A DNA stretch of 64,000 nt from Demequina gelatinilytica (GCF_000971115.1 NZ_BBLV01000001.1:242735-306734); one strand, 5' to 3'. Counted from the stretch's first letter, positions 1 to 11,349 are shown. Program-made: numbers and translations. Notes: a model not told the origin generated them from the letters alone.

Positions 1-1613
<1,613 letters not shown>

Positions 1614-1660
1614 GTCGCACTCCTCGCGAATCCTGGTAAGTCCCCGACCATCGTAGGCGG

Positions 1661-2545
1661 TCAGTGGATGCTCTCCGGCTCGTCTCGCTGAGGGCGCAAC
1701 AGGACGATCGCGGCGGCGAGCGCGATGCCGCCGACGATGCCGCTCCAACCGAGCCGCTCACCGAACACGATCGATGCGAGCACGGCCGCCACGAGCGGCT
1801 CGAGGAACGACACCACGGTCGCGACGAACGGGGGGACGGTGCGGAGCCCGCCGAGGTAGAGGACGTACGCGAGCGCCGTGACCCCGACGCCCATACCGAT
1901 GGTGAGCACCCAGCCGTACGCGTCCGAGGCTGCGCCGAGACCCGCGAAGGCTGCGGCGGGCACCAGGATGATCCCTCCGAGCGTGAACGCGAAGGCGGTG
2001 TGCTCGACCGGGCCGAGGCCCTCGACCTCGCCCCGGTTGACCACGGTGATGGCGGCGAACGATGCCCCCGCAGCGAGCGCGATCACCGCGCCCCAGCCGC
2101 CGGAACCTCCCGCGTTGAGCGAGCCGCCGAGCAGTGCGGCGAGGCCTCCCAGAGCGAGCACGAGCGCGGCGACGGTGGTCGCGGGCGGCCGCACGCGCGT
2201 GCGCCACCAGTCCCAGAGGGCCACGAACACCGGCGCCGAGCCGATGCCGATGAGCGTCGCGACACCCACGGACGATGCGGCGATCGCGGAGAAGAAGCAC
2301 GCCTCGAACAGCGCCGTGAGGGCGCCGGTGACCATGGCGCGGCGCAGCGCCGGTCCGGTGAGCATCCGGAGCGCTCCCCGCGCCGCGAGGTACGCGAGCA
2401 GCGCGAGCCCGGCGACGAGCATGCGCCACATCGCGATCGACAGGGCGCCGATGCCGGCATGGTCGCCGAGCATCGTCCCCAGCACGCCGCCGAAGCCCCA
2501 CAGGGTGGCCGCGGCGACCACGGACGCGAAATGGCGGGGCTGCAC
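1661..2545 (-). CDS. EamA/DMT-family membrane transporter
   Basis: A 294-residue integral membrane protein with about ten hydrophobic segments in two repeats, the layout of EamA (drug/metabolite transporter) exporters. The N-terminus has the [10 protein letters not shown] segment typical of the first EamA helix. The substrate cannot be predicted. The start is GTG at 2545 and no clear ribosome-binding site precedes it. The start codon lies inside an inverted repeat (2536-2572) that also sits just after the hpf stop, so expression may depend on read-through from hpf. Its stop lies 47 bp from the secA start, and both genes share one direction. Confidence 0.85.
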   Translation of the reverse strand: MQPRHFASVVAAATLWGFGGVLGTMLGDHAGIGALSIAMWRMLVAGLALLAYLAARGALRMLTGPALRRAMVTGALTALFEACFFSAIAASSVGVATLIGIGSAPVFVALWDWWRTRVRPPATTVAALVLALGGLAALLGGSLNAGGSGGWGAVIALAAGASFAAITVVNRGEVEGLGPVEHTAFAFTLGGIILVPAAAFAGLGAASDAYGWVLTIGMGVGVTALAYVLYLGGLRTVPPFVATVVSFLEPLVAAVLASIVFGERLGWSGIVGGIALAAAIVLLRPQRDEPESIH

Positions 2546-2572
2546 CCGGGGAATCTACCCGGGCGCAGCCCC
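2536..2572 (-). terminator. Hairpin between hpf and the EamA gene
   Basis: GGGGCTGC and CCCGGG on one side face CCCGGG and GCAGCCCC on the other, with a 7-nt loop. It follows the hpf stop, so it may be an hpf terminator or attenuator. It covers the GTG start of the EamA gene. No T-tract is seen. Confidence 0.45.
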
Positions 2573-2585
2573 GCCGCGACAGACC

Positions 2586-3239
2586 TCAGGCGGTCTCGCG
2601 CTCCTGCGCCTCGCTCTCGCTCTGCTCGAGGTGGATCACTCCGTACGTCCAGCCGCGGCGACGGTAGACCGCCGAGGCGAGGCCGGAGTCGAGATCGTGG
2701 AAGAGGAAGAAGTCGTGGCCCACGAGCTCCATCTGGTCGACGGCATCGGCGATGCTCATCGGCGCGGCGGCGTGGGTCTTGGATCGGATGATGATCGGGG
2801 TGCCGTCGATCGGGATCTCGCGGTGCGAGCCCTCCGGGGCGCCCTCCCAGGCCTCGACGCTGGTCGCGCGGTCCTCGTCGACCGCGGGCAGCTCGTCGAT
2901 CGGCGCGGGCACCGTGTGGAGCCCGGCCTTGCCCTGGTGGCGGTGCGCCTTGCGCTCATGGAGCTTGCGCAGCTGCTCCGTGAGCTTCTGCATCGCGCCG
3001 TCGAGGGCGACGTAGCGGTCCTCCGCCGTCGCCTCCGCACGCACCACTCCGCGGCCGCGCACCGTGATCTCGACGCGCTCGCGATCGTTGGCCTGCTTGG
3101 GATTCCTCTCATGGACCACATGTACGTCCGCCCGCGTCGCGCGCGGGGCGAGGGACTCGACCTTCTCCATCTTCTCGAAGATCTTCTGCCGCATGTCCTC
3201 GGAGACCTTGGTGTGGCGTCCCACGATGGCGATGTCCAT
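2586..3239 (-). CDS. hpf: Ribosome hibernation promoting factor, long form
   Basis: A 217-residue protein that binds the 30S subunit and drives formation of inactive 100S ribosome dimers in slow growth. The N-terminal S30AE domain (about residues 1-105, opening MDIAIVGRHTKVSEDMRQK) is followed by a charged linker. The C-terminal dimerisation domain (about 155-210) contains MELVGHDFFLFHDLDSG. The length fits the long form typical of actinobacteria. The ATG at 3239 is preceded by AAGGAG at good spacing. The gene stands alone with 149 bp upstream before comF. The hairpin at 2536-2572 follows it. Confidence 0.93.
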   Translation of the reverse strand: MDIAIVGRHTKVSEDMRQKIFEKMEKVESLAPRATRADVHVVHERNPKQANDRERVEITVRGRGVVRAEATAEDRYVALDGAMQKLTEQLRKLHERKAHRHQGKAGLHTVPAPIDELPAVDEDRATSVEAWEGAPEGSHREIPIDGTPIIIRSKTHAAAPMSIADAVDQMELVGHDFFLFHDLDSGLASAVYRRRGWTYGVIHLEQSESEAQERETA

Positions 3240-3388
3240 GACGAAAACTCCTTCACTGTCGCTGAAGCCCGCGCACGGGCTCGGGGCAAGGGGTCGGCGC
3301 CTGTCGCGCCCGGGGCATCACCTCCTCGCCATGAAGGTGTCCGACGTTCTTCGTCGTCCTGGACCTCCCACCATAGACCCCCGCGCGG

Positions 3389-4201
3389 TCACGCGCGACG
3401 GACCACCGGTCCTTGTCCCGGACCCTCGGCGGATGCCAGCACGAGCGCGGCGACCGGGACCAACGGGGAGGCCGCGAGCGCCTGCGTCGCACGCGCGAGC
3501 GTGGCGCCCGTGGTGAGCACATCGTCGACCAGCAGCGCCGCCGTGGGGCGGGGGTCGCGCCAGGCTGCTCGCGTGGGTCGGGGAGGCCCCGCGCGCCATC
3601 GTCCGCGATCGCCCGCGCCCCGCGAGGACCCCCGGGCGGGCCTCAGCACGGCACGCACCGTCGCCTCCACGCCTCCGCGCGCGAGCCCTGCCGCCGCGGC
3701 GCGCGCGAGGACGGCGGGAACGTCGACCCCCCGCCGGCGGGTGTGGGCGGCGCGCGCCGGGCACGGCACCACCGTCACCGTGGCGGCAACGTCGCGGAGC
3801 GCCGGCACGAGCGCATGCGCCGCCCTCTCCATCGCGGGGACCAGCAGCGACCCCAGATCGCGGCGTCCGCTGTCCTTCCACGCGGCGATCGCGCCGTGCA
3901 CGGGACCGTCGAGGGGCGCGATCGACCACACCGCGAACGGGGGCTCCATCGCGGACAGGCGCGGCGCCCCCGACTCGCACCGCAGCGGGCGCTCCCACCA
4001 CGGCGCCTCGCAGGCCTCGCACCAGCGCACATCGGGCTCGCGACAGCCGGGGCATGCGACCGGCACCACGAGCCGCGCGAGCAGCGCTCCCGGGCCTCGC
4101 GGGCGTGCGTCCATCGGCCCACGGTCGGCCGCGCGCCGCGGGCGCGCCTCCCGGCACGCGCCGCCCGGGGACGATGCGCGGGGCGCCCGGTCCGGGGACA
4201 T
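3389..4201 (-). CDS. ComF-like phosphoribosyltransferase-fold protein
   Basis: A 270-residue protein with two CxxC pairs (C50/C53, C61/C64) forming a predicted zinc ribbon. A C-terminal phosphoribosyltransferase fold carries the PRPP-loop motif LLVDDVLTTGATL near residues 221-233. ComF homologues are linked to DNA uptake and recombination in some bacteria; the role in actinobacteria is unproven. The first 29 residues are Arg/Ala/Pro-rich, so ATG 4114 (M30) may be the true start. The gene lies 21 nt after lpqB on the same strand, the usual actinobacterial order mtrA-mtrB-lpqB-comF, so co-transcription is likely. Confidence 0.82.
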   Translation of the reverse strand: MSPDRAPRASSPGGACREARPRRAADRGPMDARPRGPGALLARLVVPVACPGCREPDVRWCEACEAPWWERPLRCESGAPRLSAMEPPFAVWSIAPLDGPVHGAIAAWKDSGRRDLGSLLVPAMERAAHALVPALRDVAATVTVVPCPARAAHTRRRGVDVPAVLARAAAAGLARGGVEATVRAVLRPARGSSRGAGDRGRWRAGPPRPTRAAWRDPRPTAALLVDDVLTTGATLARATQALAASPLVPVAALVLASAEGPGQGPVVRRA

Positions 4202-4222
4202 CGCCCCGGCGGGAGAGCAGGC

Positions 4223-5947
4223 TCAGCCCGCGTACGCGAGATCGTCGATCCCGCTCGCGATGGTCGACCAGGCGGTGCCGGCGCGCTCGCGCACCGTGCC
4301 GTCGGCGGCCACGAGCGTGATCGAGCGGTCGCCGTGACGCGCCGAGATCGCGACGGCATCCGCGACCGCGAGGTCCTCGGTGGTCCGACCGCCGACCGAC
4401 ACGATCCACAGCGGCACGGAGTCCGAGCCCTCGGCAGCGCCGAGCAGCGCGACGGAGAGGTCGTCCACCCAGATCGCATCGGTGACGGTGCCGATGTTCG
4501 CACCCACCTGCATCGGCTCGCCGACGCTGAGCGGCTCGCCCGACTCCGAGCGGACCACCTCAGCGACCTCGACCACGGTCTGAGCACCCGACTGCGACAC
4601 GACCACCAGGCGTGCACCGTCACGCGACGGCACCACCTGCTCGACGGTCCGCCCCGCGAGCCAGCGCGCGTCGAGAGCGGTCTCGACGCCGTCGGCGGAG
4701 ACCGCGATGACGGACTCCGGCTCGTTCGCCTCCGCGGTCCACACGAATCCGTAGCGGTCGAAGCCGGGCGGCACCAGCGAGGATCCCTCGACGAGCGTGG
4801 TCACCTCCATGATGCCCTGCGGCTCGCCCGCATCGGCCGGGACGACGAGCGAGTCGATCCCGCCCGCGAGCGCATCCGAGGCGACGATGCTGGTGGAGCC
4901 GACGCGGAAGGCCGTGCGCGTGCCGTCGTAGGACGTCGCGAGGTTGTTCGCCCCCTCGGGGAGCGCACCCACCTGGTCGGGCACCACGCGGACCTCCTCG
5001 CCGTCCCACAGCCCGAGCCTGCCGTCGATGAAGAGCGCCGCGACGCTCGCGGGGACGGGCTCGCGCGACAGCGTGTTCTGCGGGTCCGTGGTCAGCGGCA
5101 CCCCGCCGACCGTGACATCGACCTCGCGGACCCCCGGCAGCGCGGTGAGGGTGAGCCGCAGCTGCTGCTCCGCGAGCACACGCTCCTCGGCCGTCCCCGC
5201 CGACTGCGCCGCGAGCTGCACCTTCGCCACGCCGTCGGTCACCACCACGGAGTCGACCGCAAGCGCCGAGCCCGCCGGGAAGCCCGTGGTCACCGCGTTC
5301 GCGAGCCACGGCGACGGTCCGGCCACCAGCTCGCTCGCGGCCCACGTCGCGATGTTCGCCTGCGGCAGCCAGCGCTGCTCGGGCACCACCGTGGTGCCGT
5401 CGGCGGACGCGAACACGAGCGTCACGGGAAGGAACACCTGGTTGAAGGTCGCCTCCGCGACCAGGGAGCCGTTGTCGAGCCCGCCGATGCGCCACTGGTT
5501 CGCGACCGAGCGCTCGACCTCGAACTCCAGCTGCGCCTGGGTGCCGGCCTGCGCCTCGACCATGCGCCCCGCATCGTCCAGCCTCGCCGCCACGGGGACG
5601 GAGTACGTCACCAGCCCCGCCGCCTCGTCGTAGTCCTGGGTGAGCGCGCCCGAGTCGAAGACCGTGACCTGGGCGAGCGGGTCCCACTCGGCGCGCGCCG
5701 GGACCGTCAGGTACTCGCGCGCCACCGTGAAGTCGGAGGCGAAGCCCGCCGCGGTCGCCTCGATGAAGCCCGACACGATCGCGTTGACGCTGTCGTCCAT
5801 CTGCGGGCCCTCCGCGAACGGCACCAGAGGCTCGGCGCCCTCGACCTCGCCCGAGCCCTCGTTGACCGCTCCCGTGGTGGGGATCACGGCGCAGGCGCCG
5901 AGCGCGAGCGCGGCACCGGCGCACACCGCGGCGAACCTCAGCCTCAT
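4223..5947 (-). CDS. lpqB: Lipoprotein LpqB
   Basis: A 574-residue exported lipoprotein that interacts with the MtrB sensor in mycobacteria and tunes MtrA activity and cell-wall homeostasis. The signal peptide ends in a lipobox (LALGAC, Cys about residue 19). A GerMN-type domain lies around residues 150-280 and is followed by a beta-propeller-like C-terminal half. The start ATG (5945-5947) overlaps the mtrB stop as ATGA. Upstream in-frame extension runs through mtrB in another frame and is not part of the gene. Confidence 0.93.
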   Translation of the reverse strand: MRLRFAAVCAGAALALGACAVIPTTGAVNEGSGEVEGAEPLVPFAEGPQMDDSVNAIVSGFIEATAAGFASDFTVAREYLTVPARAEWDPLAQVTVFDSGALTQDYDEAAGLVTYSVPVAARLDDAGRMVEAQAGTQAQLEFEVERSVANQWRIGGLDNGSLVAEATFNQVFLPVTLVFASADGTTVVPEQRWLPQANIATWAASELVAGPSPWLANAVTTGFPAGSALAVDSVVVTDGVAKVQLAAQSAGTAEERVLAEQQLRLTLTALPGVREVDVTVGGVPLTTDPQNTLSREPVPASVAALFIDGRLGLWDGEEVRVVPDQVGALPEGANNLATSYDGTRTAFRVGSTSIVASDALAGGIDSLVVPADAGEPQGIMEVTTLVEGSSLVPPGFDRYGFVWTAEANEPESVIAVSADGVETALDARWLAGRTVEQVVPSRDGARLVVVSQSGAQTVVEVAEVVRSESGEPLSVGEPMQVGANIGTVTDAIWVDDLSVALLGAAEGSDSVPLWIVSVGGRTTEDLAVADAVAISARHGDRSITLVAADGTVRERAGTAWSTIASGIDDLAYAG

Positions 5948-7581
5948 GGCGCGACCTCCTTGCGATCCGACTCGAGCGGCACGCGCTGCGCGACCGCGCT
6001 GTAGTCCAGCTCCGCGATGACCAGCGGCAGCGGCGGATGCTGGCCCAGGCCCTGCGCCGTGCGCGGGAGCTGGAGGCGGAAGCTCGCGCCCTTGCCCGGC
6101 AGGCCCCACGCCTCGAGCCGGCCGCCGTGCAGCTGCGCGTCCTCGCGCGCGATCGACAGCCCCAGCCCGGTGCCGCCCATGGTGCGGGCACGCGCGGCGT
6201 CCGCGCGCCAGAAGCGGTCGAACACCCGCTGCGCCTGCTGCGGGGTGAGCCCGATGCCGTAGTCGCGGACCACCACGGCGACGGACCGCTTCGAGGATGC
6301 GACCACGATGTCGACGGGCCTGCGCTGCGCGTGCTCGATCGCGTTCGACAGCAGGTTGCGGACGATGCGCGCGACGCGCGGGCGGTCGATCGAGGCGACG
6401 TGGCTGCCCTTCGCGACCCACAGCTGGAGCTCGACCCCCAGGCTGCGCGCCGCCGGGACCATGGCCTCCACCTGGTCGCGCACCACATCGGCGACCGACA
6501 TCTCGTCGAACTCGAGCTGCGCCGCACCGGCGTCGATGCGCGAGATCTCGAGCAGGTCCGACAGCAGCGACTCGAAGCGGTCGATCTGCGTGTCGAGCAG
6601 CTCCGCGGAGCGGGCGACCTCGGGAGGGAAGCCCGCGCGCGCATCGTGCAGCACGTCGGCGGCCATGCGGATGGTGGTGAGCGGCGTCCGGAGCTCGTGG
6701 GAGACGTCCGACACGAACCGTCGCTGGAGACGGGAGAGCTCCTCCATGCGCGTGATCTGCCGCTGGAGCGACTCCGCCATCTCGTTGAACGTCCGCGCGA
6801 GCGTCGCCATCTCGTCCTGCCCGCGCACGGTCATGCGCTCGGAGAGGATGCCCTCCGCAAGCCGCGATGCGACGCGCGCGGCCTGGCGCACCGGGCGCAC
6901 GGTCTGTCGCGACACCTGGACCGTCAGCACCGCGAGCAGGGCGATGAGCGCGACACCGCCGACCGCGAGCACGCGCTGGATCAGCTGAAGCGTCGAGGCC
7001 TCATCGGCGAGGGAGTACACGAAGTAGAGCTCGTACGCGCCGGCGACGCGGATGGTGAACGGCACCCCCACCACCACGCCGGGCTCCCCGGTGTCGGGCA
7101 GCGCGACGTGCTGCCAGGACTGCGCCTGGCCCGACTGCACCGCGTCGCGCATCTCCGGGCTGATCACGTCGACCAGGCTCGCGTCGGTCACGGGGGTCGA
7201 CAGCAGCACGCCCGACGAGTTCGACGGGTCGCGCAGGAGCACGAGGCCGCGCGAGCTGCCGCCGAGCGCACCCAGCCCGTCGACCAGGTCGATCGCGAGC
7301 TGCTGAAGGTCGCCCGGGGTCTCCGCTGTCGAGGCGTCGACGTTCTCCTGCGCGGACGCGGCGTCGCGCGCGGACTCGTCGAGGATCCGGTCGACGCGCG
7401 TCTCGACGAGGCCGTCACGGATCTGCGTGCTGACCATGGCGCCGATGACGATGACCGCGCCGAGCCCCACCACGGTGGTCGACGCGACCACGCGCAGCAG
7501 GAGCGAGCCGCGGAACCTGCGCCAGACCCGTCGCGGCCCCTTCGCGAGGTTCGCCCACAGCGAGCGAGGGGTGAGCCTCAC
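5944..7581 (-). CDS. mtrB: Two-component sensor histidine kinase MtrB
   Basis: A 545-residue membrane kinase. A helix at about residues 22-45 and a second helix near 180 flank an extracytoplasmic sensor domain. HAMP, HisKA (SHELRTPLTT with the phospho-acceptor His) and HATPase domains follow; the last shows an N-box in NLLSNAIEH, DYGIGL and GTGLGLSIA. MtrB phosphorylates MtrA and controls cell-wall remodelling and division in actinobacteria. The start is GTG at 7581, sharing four bases with the mtrA stop. A longer in-frame extension overlapping mtrA is rejected. Confidence 0.93.
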   Translation of the reverse strand: MRLTPRSLWANLAKGPRRVWRRFRGSLLLRVVASTTVVGLGAVIVIGAMVSTQIRDGLVETRVDRILDESARDAASAQENVDASTAETPGDLQQLAIDLVDGLGALGGSSRGLVLLRDPSNSSGVLLSTPVTDASLVDVISPEMRDAVQSGQAQSWQHVALPDTGEPGVVVGVPFTIRVAGAYELYFVYSLADEASTLQLIQRVLAVGGVALIALLAVLTVQVSRQTVRPVRQAARVASRLAEGILSERMTVRGQDEMATLARTFNEMAESLQRQITRMEELSRLQRRFVSDVSHELRTPLTTIRMAADVLHDARAGFPPEVARSAELLDTQIDRFESLLSDLLEISRIDAGAAQLEFDEMSVADVVRDQVEAMVPAARSLGVELQLWVAKGSHVASIDRPRVARIVRNLLSNAIEHAQRRPVDIVVASSKRSVAVVVRDYGIGLTPQQAQRVFDRFWRADAARARTMGGTGLGLSIAREDAQLHGGRLEAWGLPGKGASFRLQLPRTAQGLGQHPPLPLVIAELDYSAVAQRVPLESDRKEVAP

Positions 7582-8261
7582 GAACCGACGCCACCGGCCT
7601 TGTAGCCCACGCCGCGCACCGTCACGATGATCTCCGGGTTCTCCGGGTCGCGCTCGACCTTGGCGCGCAGACGCTGGATGTGCACGTTGACCAGCCGCGT
7701 GTCCGCCGCGTGGCGGTAGCCCCACACGTCCTCGAGCAGCACCTCGCGGGTGAAGACCTGGCCCGGGCTGCGCGCGAGAGTGACGAGCACGTCGAACTCG
7801 AGGGGCGTGAGCGGGATGAGCTCGCCGCCGCGCGTCACGCGGTGACCCGTCACGTCGATCTCGAGGTCCGCGACCCGCACCACGGCGGGCGTCGCGTTGT
7901 CGTTGCGGCGCAGGCGGGCGCGCACCCGCGCGATGAGCTCGCGCGGCTTGAACGGCTTGGGCACGTAGTCGTCCGCGCCGGACTCGAGGCCCAGCACGAC
8001 GTCGACGGTCTCCGACTTCGCGGTGAGCATGATGATGGGCACGCCCGACTCCGCGCGGATCTCGCGGCAGATGTCGATGCCGCTCGTGCCTGGGAGCATG
8101 AGGTCGAGCAGGATCACGTCCGGGTTGGTGGCACGGAACGCGGCCACCGCCTCGTCGCCGTGATCGCAGAACACCGTCTCGAAACCGTCGCCACGCAGGA
8201 CGATTCCGAGCATCTCGGACACCGCGGGGTCATCGTCGACCACCAGGATCTTCGCCGTCAT
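7578..8261 (-). CDS. mtrA: Response regulator MtrA
   Basis: A 227-residue OmpR/PhoB-family regulator. The receiver domain has acidic residues near the start (VVDDDPA), the phospho-acceptor Asp in DVILLDLMLPG and the conserved Lys in YVPKPFK. The winged-helix DNA-binding domain ends in VRGVGYKAG. It is the first gene of mtrA-mtrB-lpqB. The start ATG at 8261 lies only six bases after a CATAAT box and has no clear ribosome-binding site, so a leaderless transcript is likely. Confidence 0.95.
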   Translation of the reverse strand: MTAKILVVDDDPAVSEMLGIVLRGDGFETVFCDHGDEAVAAFRATNPDVILLDLMLPGTSGIDICREIRAESGVPIIMLTAKSETVDVVLGLESGADDYVPKPFKPRELIARVRARLRRNDNATPAVVRVADLEIDVTGHRVTRGGELIPLTPLEFDVLVTLARSPGQVFTREVLLEDVWGYRHAADTRLVNVHIQRLRAKVERDPENPEIIVTVRGVGYKAGGVGS

Positions 8262-8267
8262 GCACCC

Positions 8268-8273
8268 ATTATG
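8268..8273 (-). promoter_or_regulatory. Predicted -10 box of mtrA
   Basis: CATAAT on the minus strand, six bases before the mtrA ATG. This would place the transcription start at or next to the A of ATG (leaderless). Confidence 0.5.
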
Positions 8274-8339
8274 CCGAGCCGTCCGTCGGGGCCCCTGCAG
8301 CGCGTGGCAGGATGGGCGGAACGCGTCGAAGGGAGCACG

Positions 8340-9509
8340 GTGAACGACCGGGAAGAGGAGGCCGCCTGGGCGGCTCCGGGTGCCGTCCCTCCTGGTCCGG
8401 AGCCCAGCGCCGCACCTGCTCCTCCGACGTCGTGGCCGGCGCCGTCCGCGCAGCAGTGGCAGGCCCCCGGCGCGCCCGCGACCCCGGCCCCCGGAGCATC
8501 GTCCTGGCCTGCGCCCGCCGCCTCCCCCGTGATGCCGCCGCCGATGGCGGCACCGAGGTCCCTGCCGACCTCGGCCTCATGGCAGCCCGGGTTCATGCCC
8601 TTGCGCCCGCTGGGCTTCGGGGACCTGCTCGGGCTCCCGTTCCGCGCGCTGCGGTACAACCGCGGCGTGGTCGTCGGAGGACCGCTGCTCTTCACGCTGG
8701 GCGCGACCGCCATGCTGACCCTTGCCGCGTGGTTCGCGTTCGAGGACGCCTCGATGCTGTTCTTCGACGTGGCGGGGACCGGTGGCTCGCCCCTGGGCTC
8801 GGACACCATCGCGCTGCTCATCGCCGCGGGCGTCATGATGCTGCTGGCCGACGTGCTCGCGAGCGCGATCGTCGCGCCGGCCGTCGCGCGCGGGATCCTG
8901 GGTGAGCGGATCACGCTGGGCGAGGCCTGGAAGGCCGTGCGTCCGCGCATCGGATCCCTGCTGCTGCTCTACCTGTACGCGTTCCTCGCCTCGGTGGTCG
9001 CGCTGGTGCTCGGCTTCTTCGTCGCCGCGCTGGTGGGTTCCTTCGACTCGGTCGGCGCGGCGATCCTCGCCGTCGTCATCGTGATGCTCGCGTATCTCGC
9101 CGTCGTGGTGACGGTCATGCTCGTCGGCGGCGTCGCCCGCCCCGTGGTGGTGCTCGAGCAGCGCAGCGCGGGCAAGGCGATCGCACGCGCGATGCGTCTG
9201 CTCAAGGGCCGCTACTGGTGGTCCGTGCTCGTGCTGTTCGTCGCAGCCGTGCTCATCTTCGTCGTGTCGATGGTGATCGGGCAGGTCGGCAACTTCGCCT
9301 CGCTCGCGCTGACGTTCGCGGCCCCCGACAGCGCGGTGGTGCTCGGCATCGCCTTCGTGCTGACCATGGTGCTGTCGCTCGTGGTCTCGTACGTGCTCAC
9401 GTACTCCTACCTCGGCTCTCTCTTCACGCTCCTGCTGGTCGACCTGCGCATCCGCCACGAGGGCTTCGACCTCACGCTCGCGGAGGCCGCCGAGGCGCGG
9501 CGCGCGTGA
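8340..9509 (+). CDS. Multi-pass membrane protein with Pro/Ala-rich N-terminus
   Basis: A 389-residue protein. About 85 residues of Ala/Pro/Ser-rich, likely cytoplasmic, low-complexity sequence lead into six or more hydrophobic helices. The layout resembles glycerophosphoryl-diester-phosphodiesterase membrane-domain proteins that lack the catalytic domain. The function is unknown. The GTG start (8340) is preceded by GGGAG. The stop overlaps the GTG of the next gene, and the run continues through DUF4129, DUF4350, MoxR and DUF58 genes. It is divergent from mtrA with 78 bp between. Confidence 0.75.
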   Translation: MNDREEEAAWAAPGAVPPGPEPSAAPAPPTSWPAPSAQQWQAPGAPATPAPGASSWPAPAASPVMPPPMAAPRSLPTSASWQPGFMPLRPLGFGDLLGLPFRALRYNRGVVVGGPLLFTLGATAMLTLAAWFAFEDASMLFFDVAGTGGSPLGSDTIALLIAAGVMMLLADVLASAIVAPAVARGILGERITLGEAWKAVRPRIGSLLLLYLYAFLASVVALVLGFFVAALVGSFDSVGAAILAVVIVMLAYLAVVVTVMLVGGVARPVVVLEQRSAGKAIARAMRLLKGRYWWSVLVLFVAAVLIFVVSMVIGQVGNFASLALTFAAPDSAVVLGIAFVLTMVLSLVVSYVLTYSYLGSLFTLLLVDLRIRHEGFDLTLAEAAEARRA

Positions 9510-10147
9510 GCCTCGACGCCCCGCCGCTCGGCCCCGATGCGGAGACGGCCCGCCGCTGGGCGGCCGACGAGCTCGCGAAGGGCGAGTACCAGGAGGGCGG
9601 GTCCTCGTGGCTCGACTCGTTCATGCGCTGGCTGGGCGATCTCATCGACGGCATCGGCAACGGGATCGGCGGCGCGACAGGGGCCACGGGCACCATCGTC
9701 GCCGCGGCGATCGCCCTCGCGGTGGCGGCGCTGGTGGTGTGGCTCGTGGTCGGGCCGATGCGCCGTTCGCGCGCGCGGCGCACCGGTGAGGGCCTCTTCG
9801 ACGATGAGCGCGATGCGGCCGAGCTCGAGGCGTCCGCACGCGAGGCCGCACGCGCCCGAGACTGGGGCACGGCGACGCTCGACCTCTACCGCGCGCTCAT
9901 CGCGCACCTCGCTCAGCGCGATCTCGTCCCGCTCACCGCGGGCCTCACCGCGGCCGAGGCCGCCGCGTCCGCCTCGCGCGCGCTGCCCGAGCTCGCGCCC
10001 CGGCTCCTGCGCGACGCGGACGCCTTCGACGGCATCCGCTACGGCCACGTCGAGGCGTCCGAGGACACGTACACGCACGTGAGCGGGACGCTCGCGGTCT
10101 GCCTGCACGCCCGCCCGCGGATCACCTCGATGGAGCCCGGACCGTGA
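9506..10147 (+). CDS. DUF4129-domain membrane protein
   Basis: A 213-residue protein with one membrane helix near residues 55-78 (IVAAAIALAVAALVVWLVV). A cytoplasmic helical DUF4129 domain follows, including DLYRALIAHLAQRDLVPL and DADAFDGIRYG. DUF4129 proteins are common partners of MoxR/DUF58 clusters and often fused to transglutaminase-like domains; here it stands alone. The biochemical role is unknown. The GTG start overlaps the previous stop, and its own stop overlaps the next ATG. Confidence 0.82.
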   Translation: MSLDAPPLGPDAETARRWAADELAKGEYQEGGSSWLDSFMRWLGDLIDGIGNGIGGATGATGTIVAAAIALAVAALVVWLVVGPMRRSRARRTGEGLFDDERDAAELEASAREAARARDWGTATLDLYRALIAHLAQRDLVPLTAGLTAAEAAASASRALPELAPRLLRDADAFDGIRYGHVEASEDTYTHVSGTLAVCLHARPRITSMEPGP

Positions 10148-11349
10148 CGGCCCCCGCGGATCTGGTGGTCGCGCCGGCGGGCCCGGGCCTTGCGGCGCGT
10201 GCGCGACGCGGTCGGCTCGGCATCGTCGCCGTCGCCCTGCTCGCCGCCATCGTCGCCCTGATCCTGCTCGGCTCGCGCGGCGGGGACGTGGTCGCCCTCT
10301 CCACCGAGAACTCGCGGTCGACGGGGGCACGCGCGGTCGCGCAGATCCTCCGCGACCACGGCGTCAGCGTCCGCCAGCTGGACCGCCTGGCCCAGGCACG
10401 CGTCGAGGATCCAGCCGCGACCACCGTCGTGATCGCCGAGCCTTACCTGCTGGGCGCCCGTCAGCTCGAGGCGCTCGCCGAGTACCCCGGCGACGTGGTG
10501 CTGCTGGGCGCGTCCGACGAGTCGCTCGACGCGCTCGGGATCCCCGCGACCGACGAGCCCGTGGTGATCCCACGCACCGAGGACGCCCGCTGCTCGGACC
10601 CCGACGCGCTCGCCGCGGGCACCGTCCGGGTGTCCGACGAGGGTCTGGCGGCCACCGGCGACGGGGTCGAGCTGTGCTTCCTGCACGGCGATGCGGCAGG
10701 CTTCGGGCGTGCCGAGGTCGACGGGCGCACCGTGACGGTCATCGCCTCCGCCGCGCTGGTGACGAACGACCAGCTCGACGAGCTCGGTCATGCGGCCCTG
10801 GCGCTGCGGGTGCTCGGCCGCCATCCCGAGGTGGTCTGGTACGTGGCCGACGGCTTCGACTCGAGCCTGCTCACGTGGGGAGCGGACGGATCGCGACCGA
10901 CGGGCGAGGCCCCAGGCTCGATCGACGCGGTCCCCGACTTCCTGCCGCCCGGCACCGGGACCGCGCTCTACGCGCTGGCGCTCACCGTGCTCGTGGCCGC
11001 CGTGTGGAAGGCACGCCGCTTCGGGGCGCTCGTCGCGGAGCCGCTGCCGGTGGTGGTGCGCGCCTCCGAGGCGACCCGCGGCCGCGCGAGGCTCTACCGC
11101 AAGGCACGCGCGGCCGGACGCTCCGCGGCCTCGCTCCGCGCCGCGGCCGCCCTGCGGATGGGTCGCCGCATCGGCGTGCCCCGCTCCGAGGGCCGCGACA
11201 CCCTGGTCGCCGCGATCGCCCGCGCGTCCGGGCGCCCCGCGCAGGACGTCGACCGGCTCCTCTACGGCCCCCCGCCCGCGGACGACGAGGCCCTCCTCAC
11301 CCTGATCTCCGAGCTCGACGCACTGGAAAGCGAGGTTCACCGACCGTGA
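10144..11349 (+). CDS. DUF4350-domain membrane protein
   Basis: A 401-residue protein with an N-terminal helix (about 24-42). An extracytoplasmic DUF4350 domain with ENSRSTGARAVAQILRDHGV and a second helix near 275-295 follow. The cytoplasmic tail is Arg/Ala-rich. Such proteins sit between DUF4129 and MoxR genes in many actinobacteria; no activity is established. It overlaps its neighbours by 4 nt at both ends, indicating translational coupling. Confidence 0.82.
   Translation: MTAPADLVVAPAGPGLAARARRGRLGIVAVALLAAIVALILLGSRGGDVVALSTENSRSTGARAVAQILRDHGVSVRQLDRLAQARVEDPAATTVVIAEPYLLGARQLEALAEYPGDVVLLGASDESLDALGIPATDEPVVIPRTEDARCSDPDALAAGTVRVSDEGLAATGDGVELCFLHGDAAGFGRAEVDGRTVTVIASAALVTNDQLDELGHAALALRVLGRHPEVVWYVADGFDSSLLTWGADGSRPTGEAPGSIDAVPDFLPPGTGTALYALALTVLVAAVWKARRFGALVAEPLPVVVRASEATRGRARLYRKARAAGRSAASLRAAAALRMGRRIGVPRSEGRDTLVAAIARASGRPAQDVDRLLYGPPPADDEALLTLISELDALESEVHRP

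Noticed and set aside
1878..4337. 819-codon plus-strand frame
   Set aside because: It spans the antisense of three recognisable genes (EamA, hpf, comF) and has low-complexity Arg/Ala/Ser composition.
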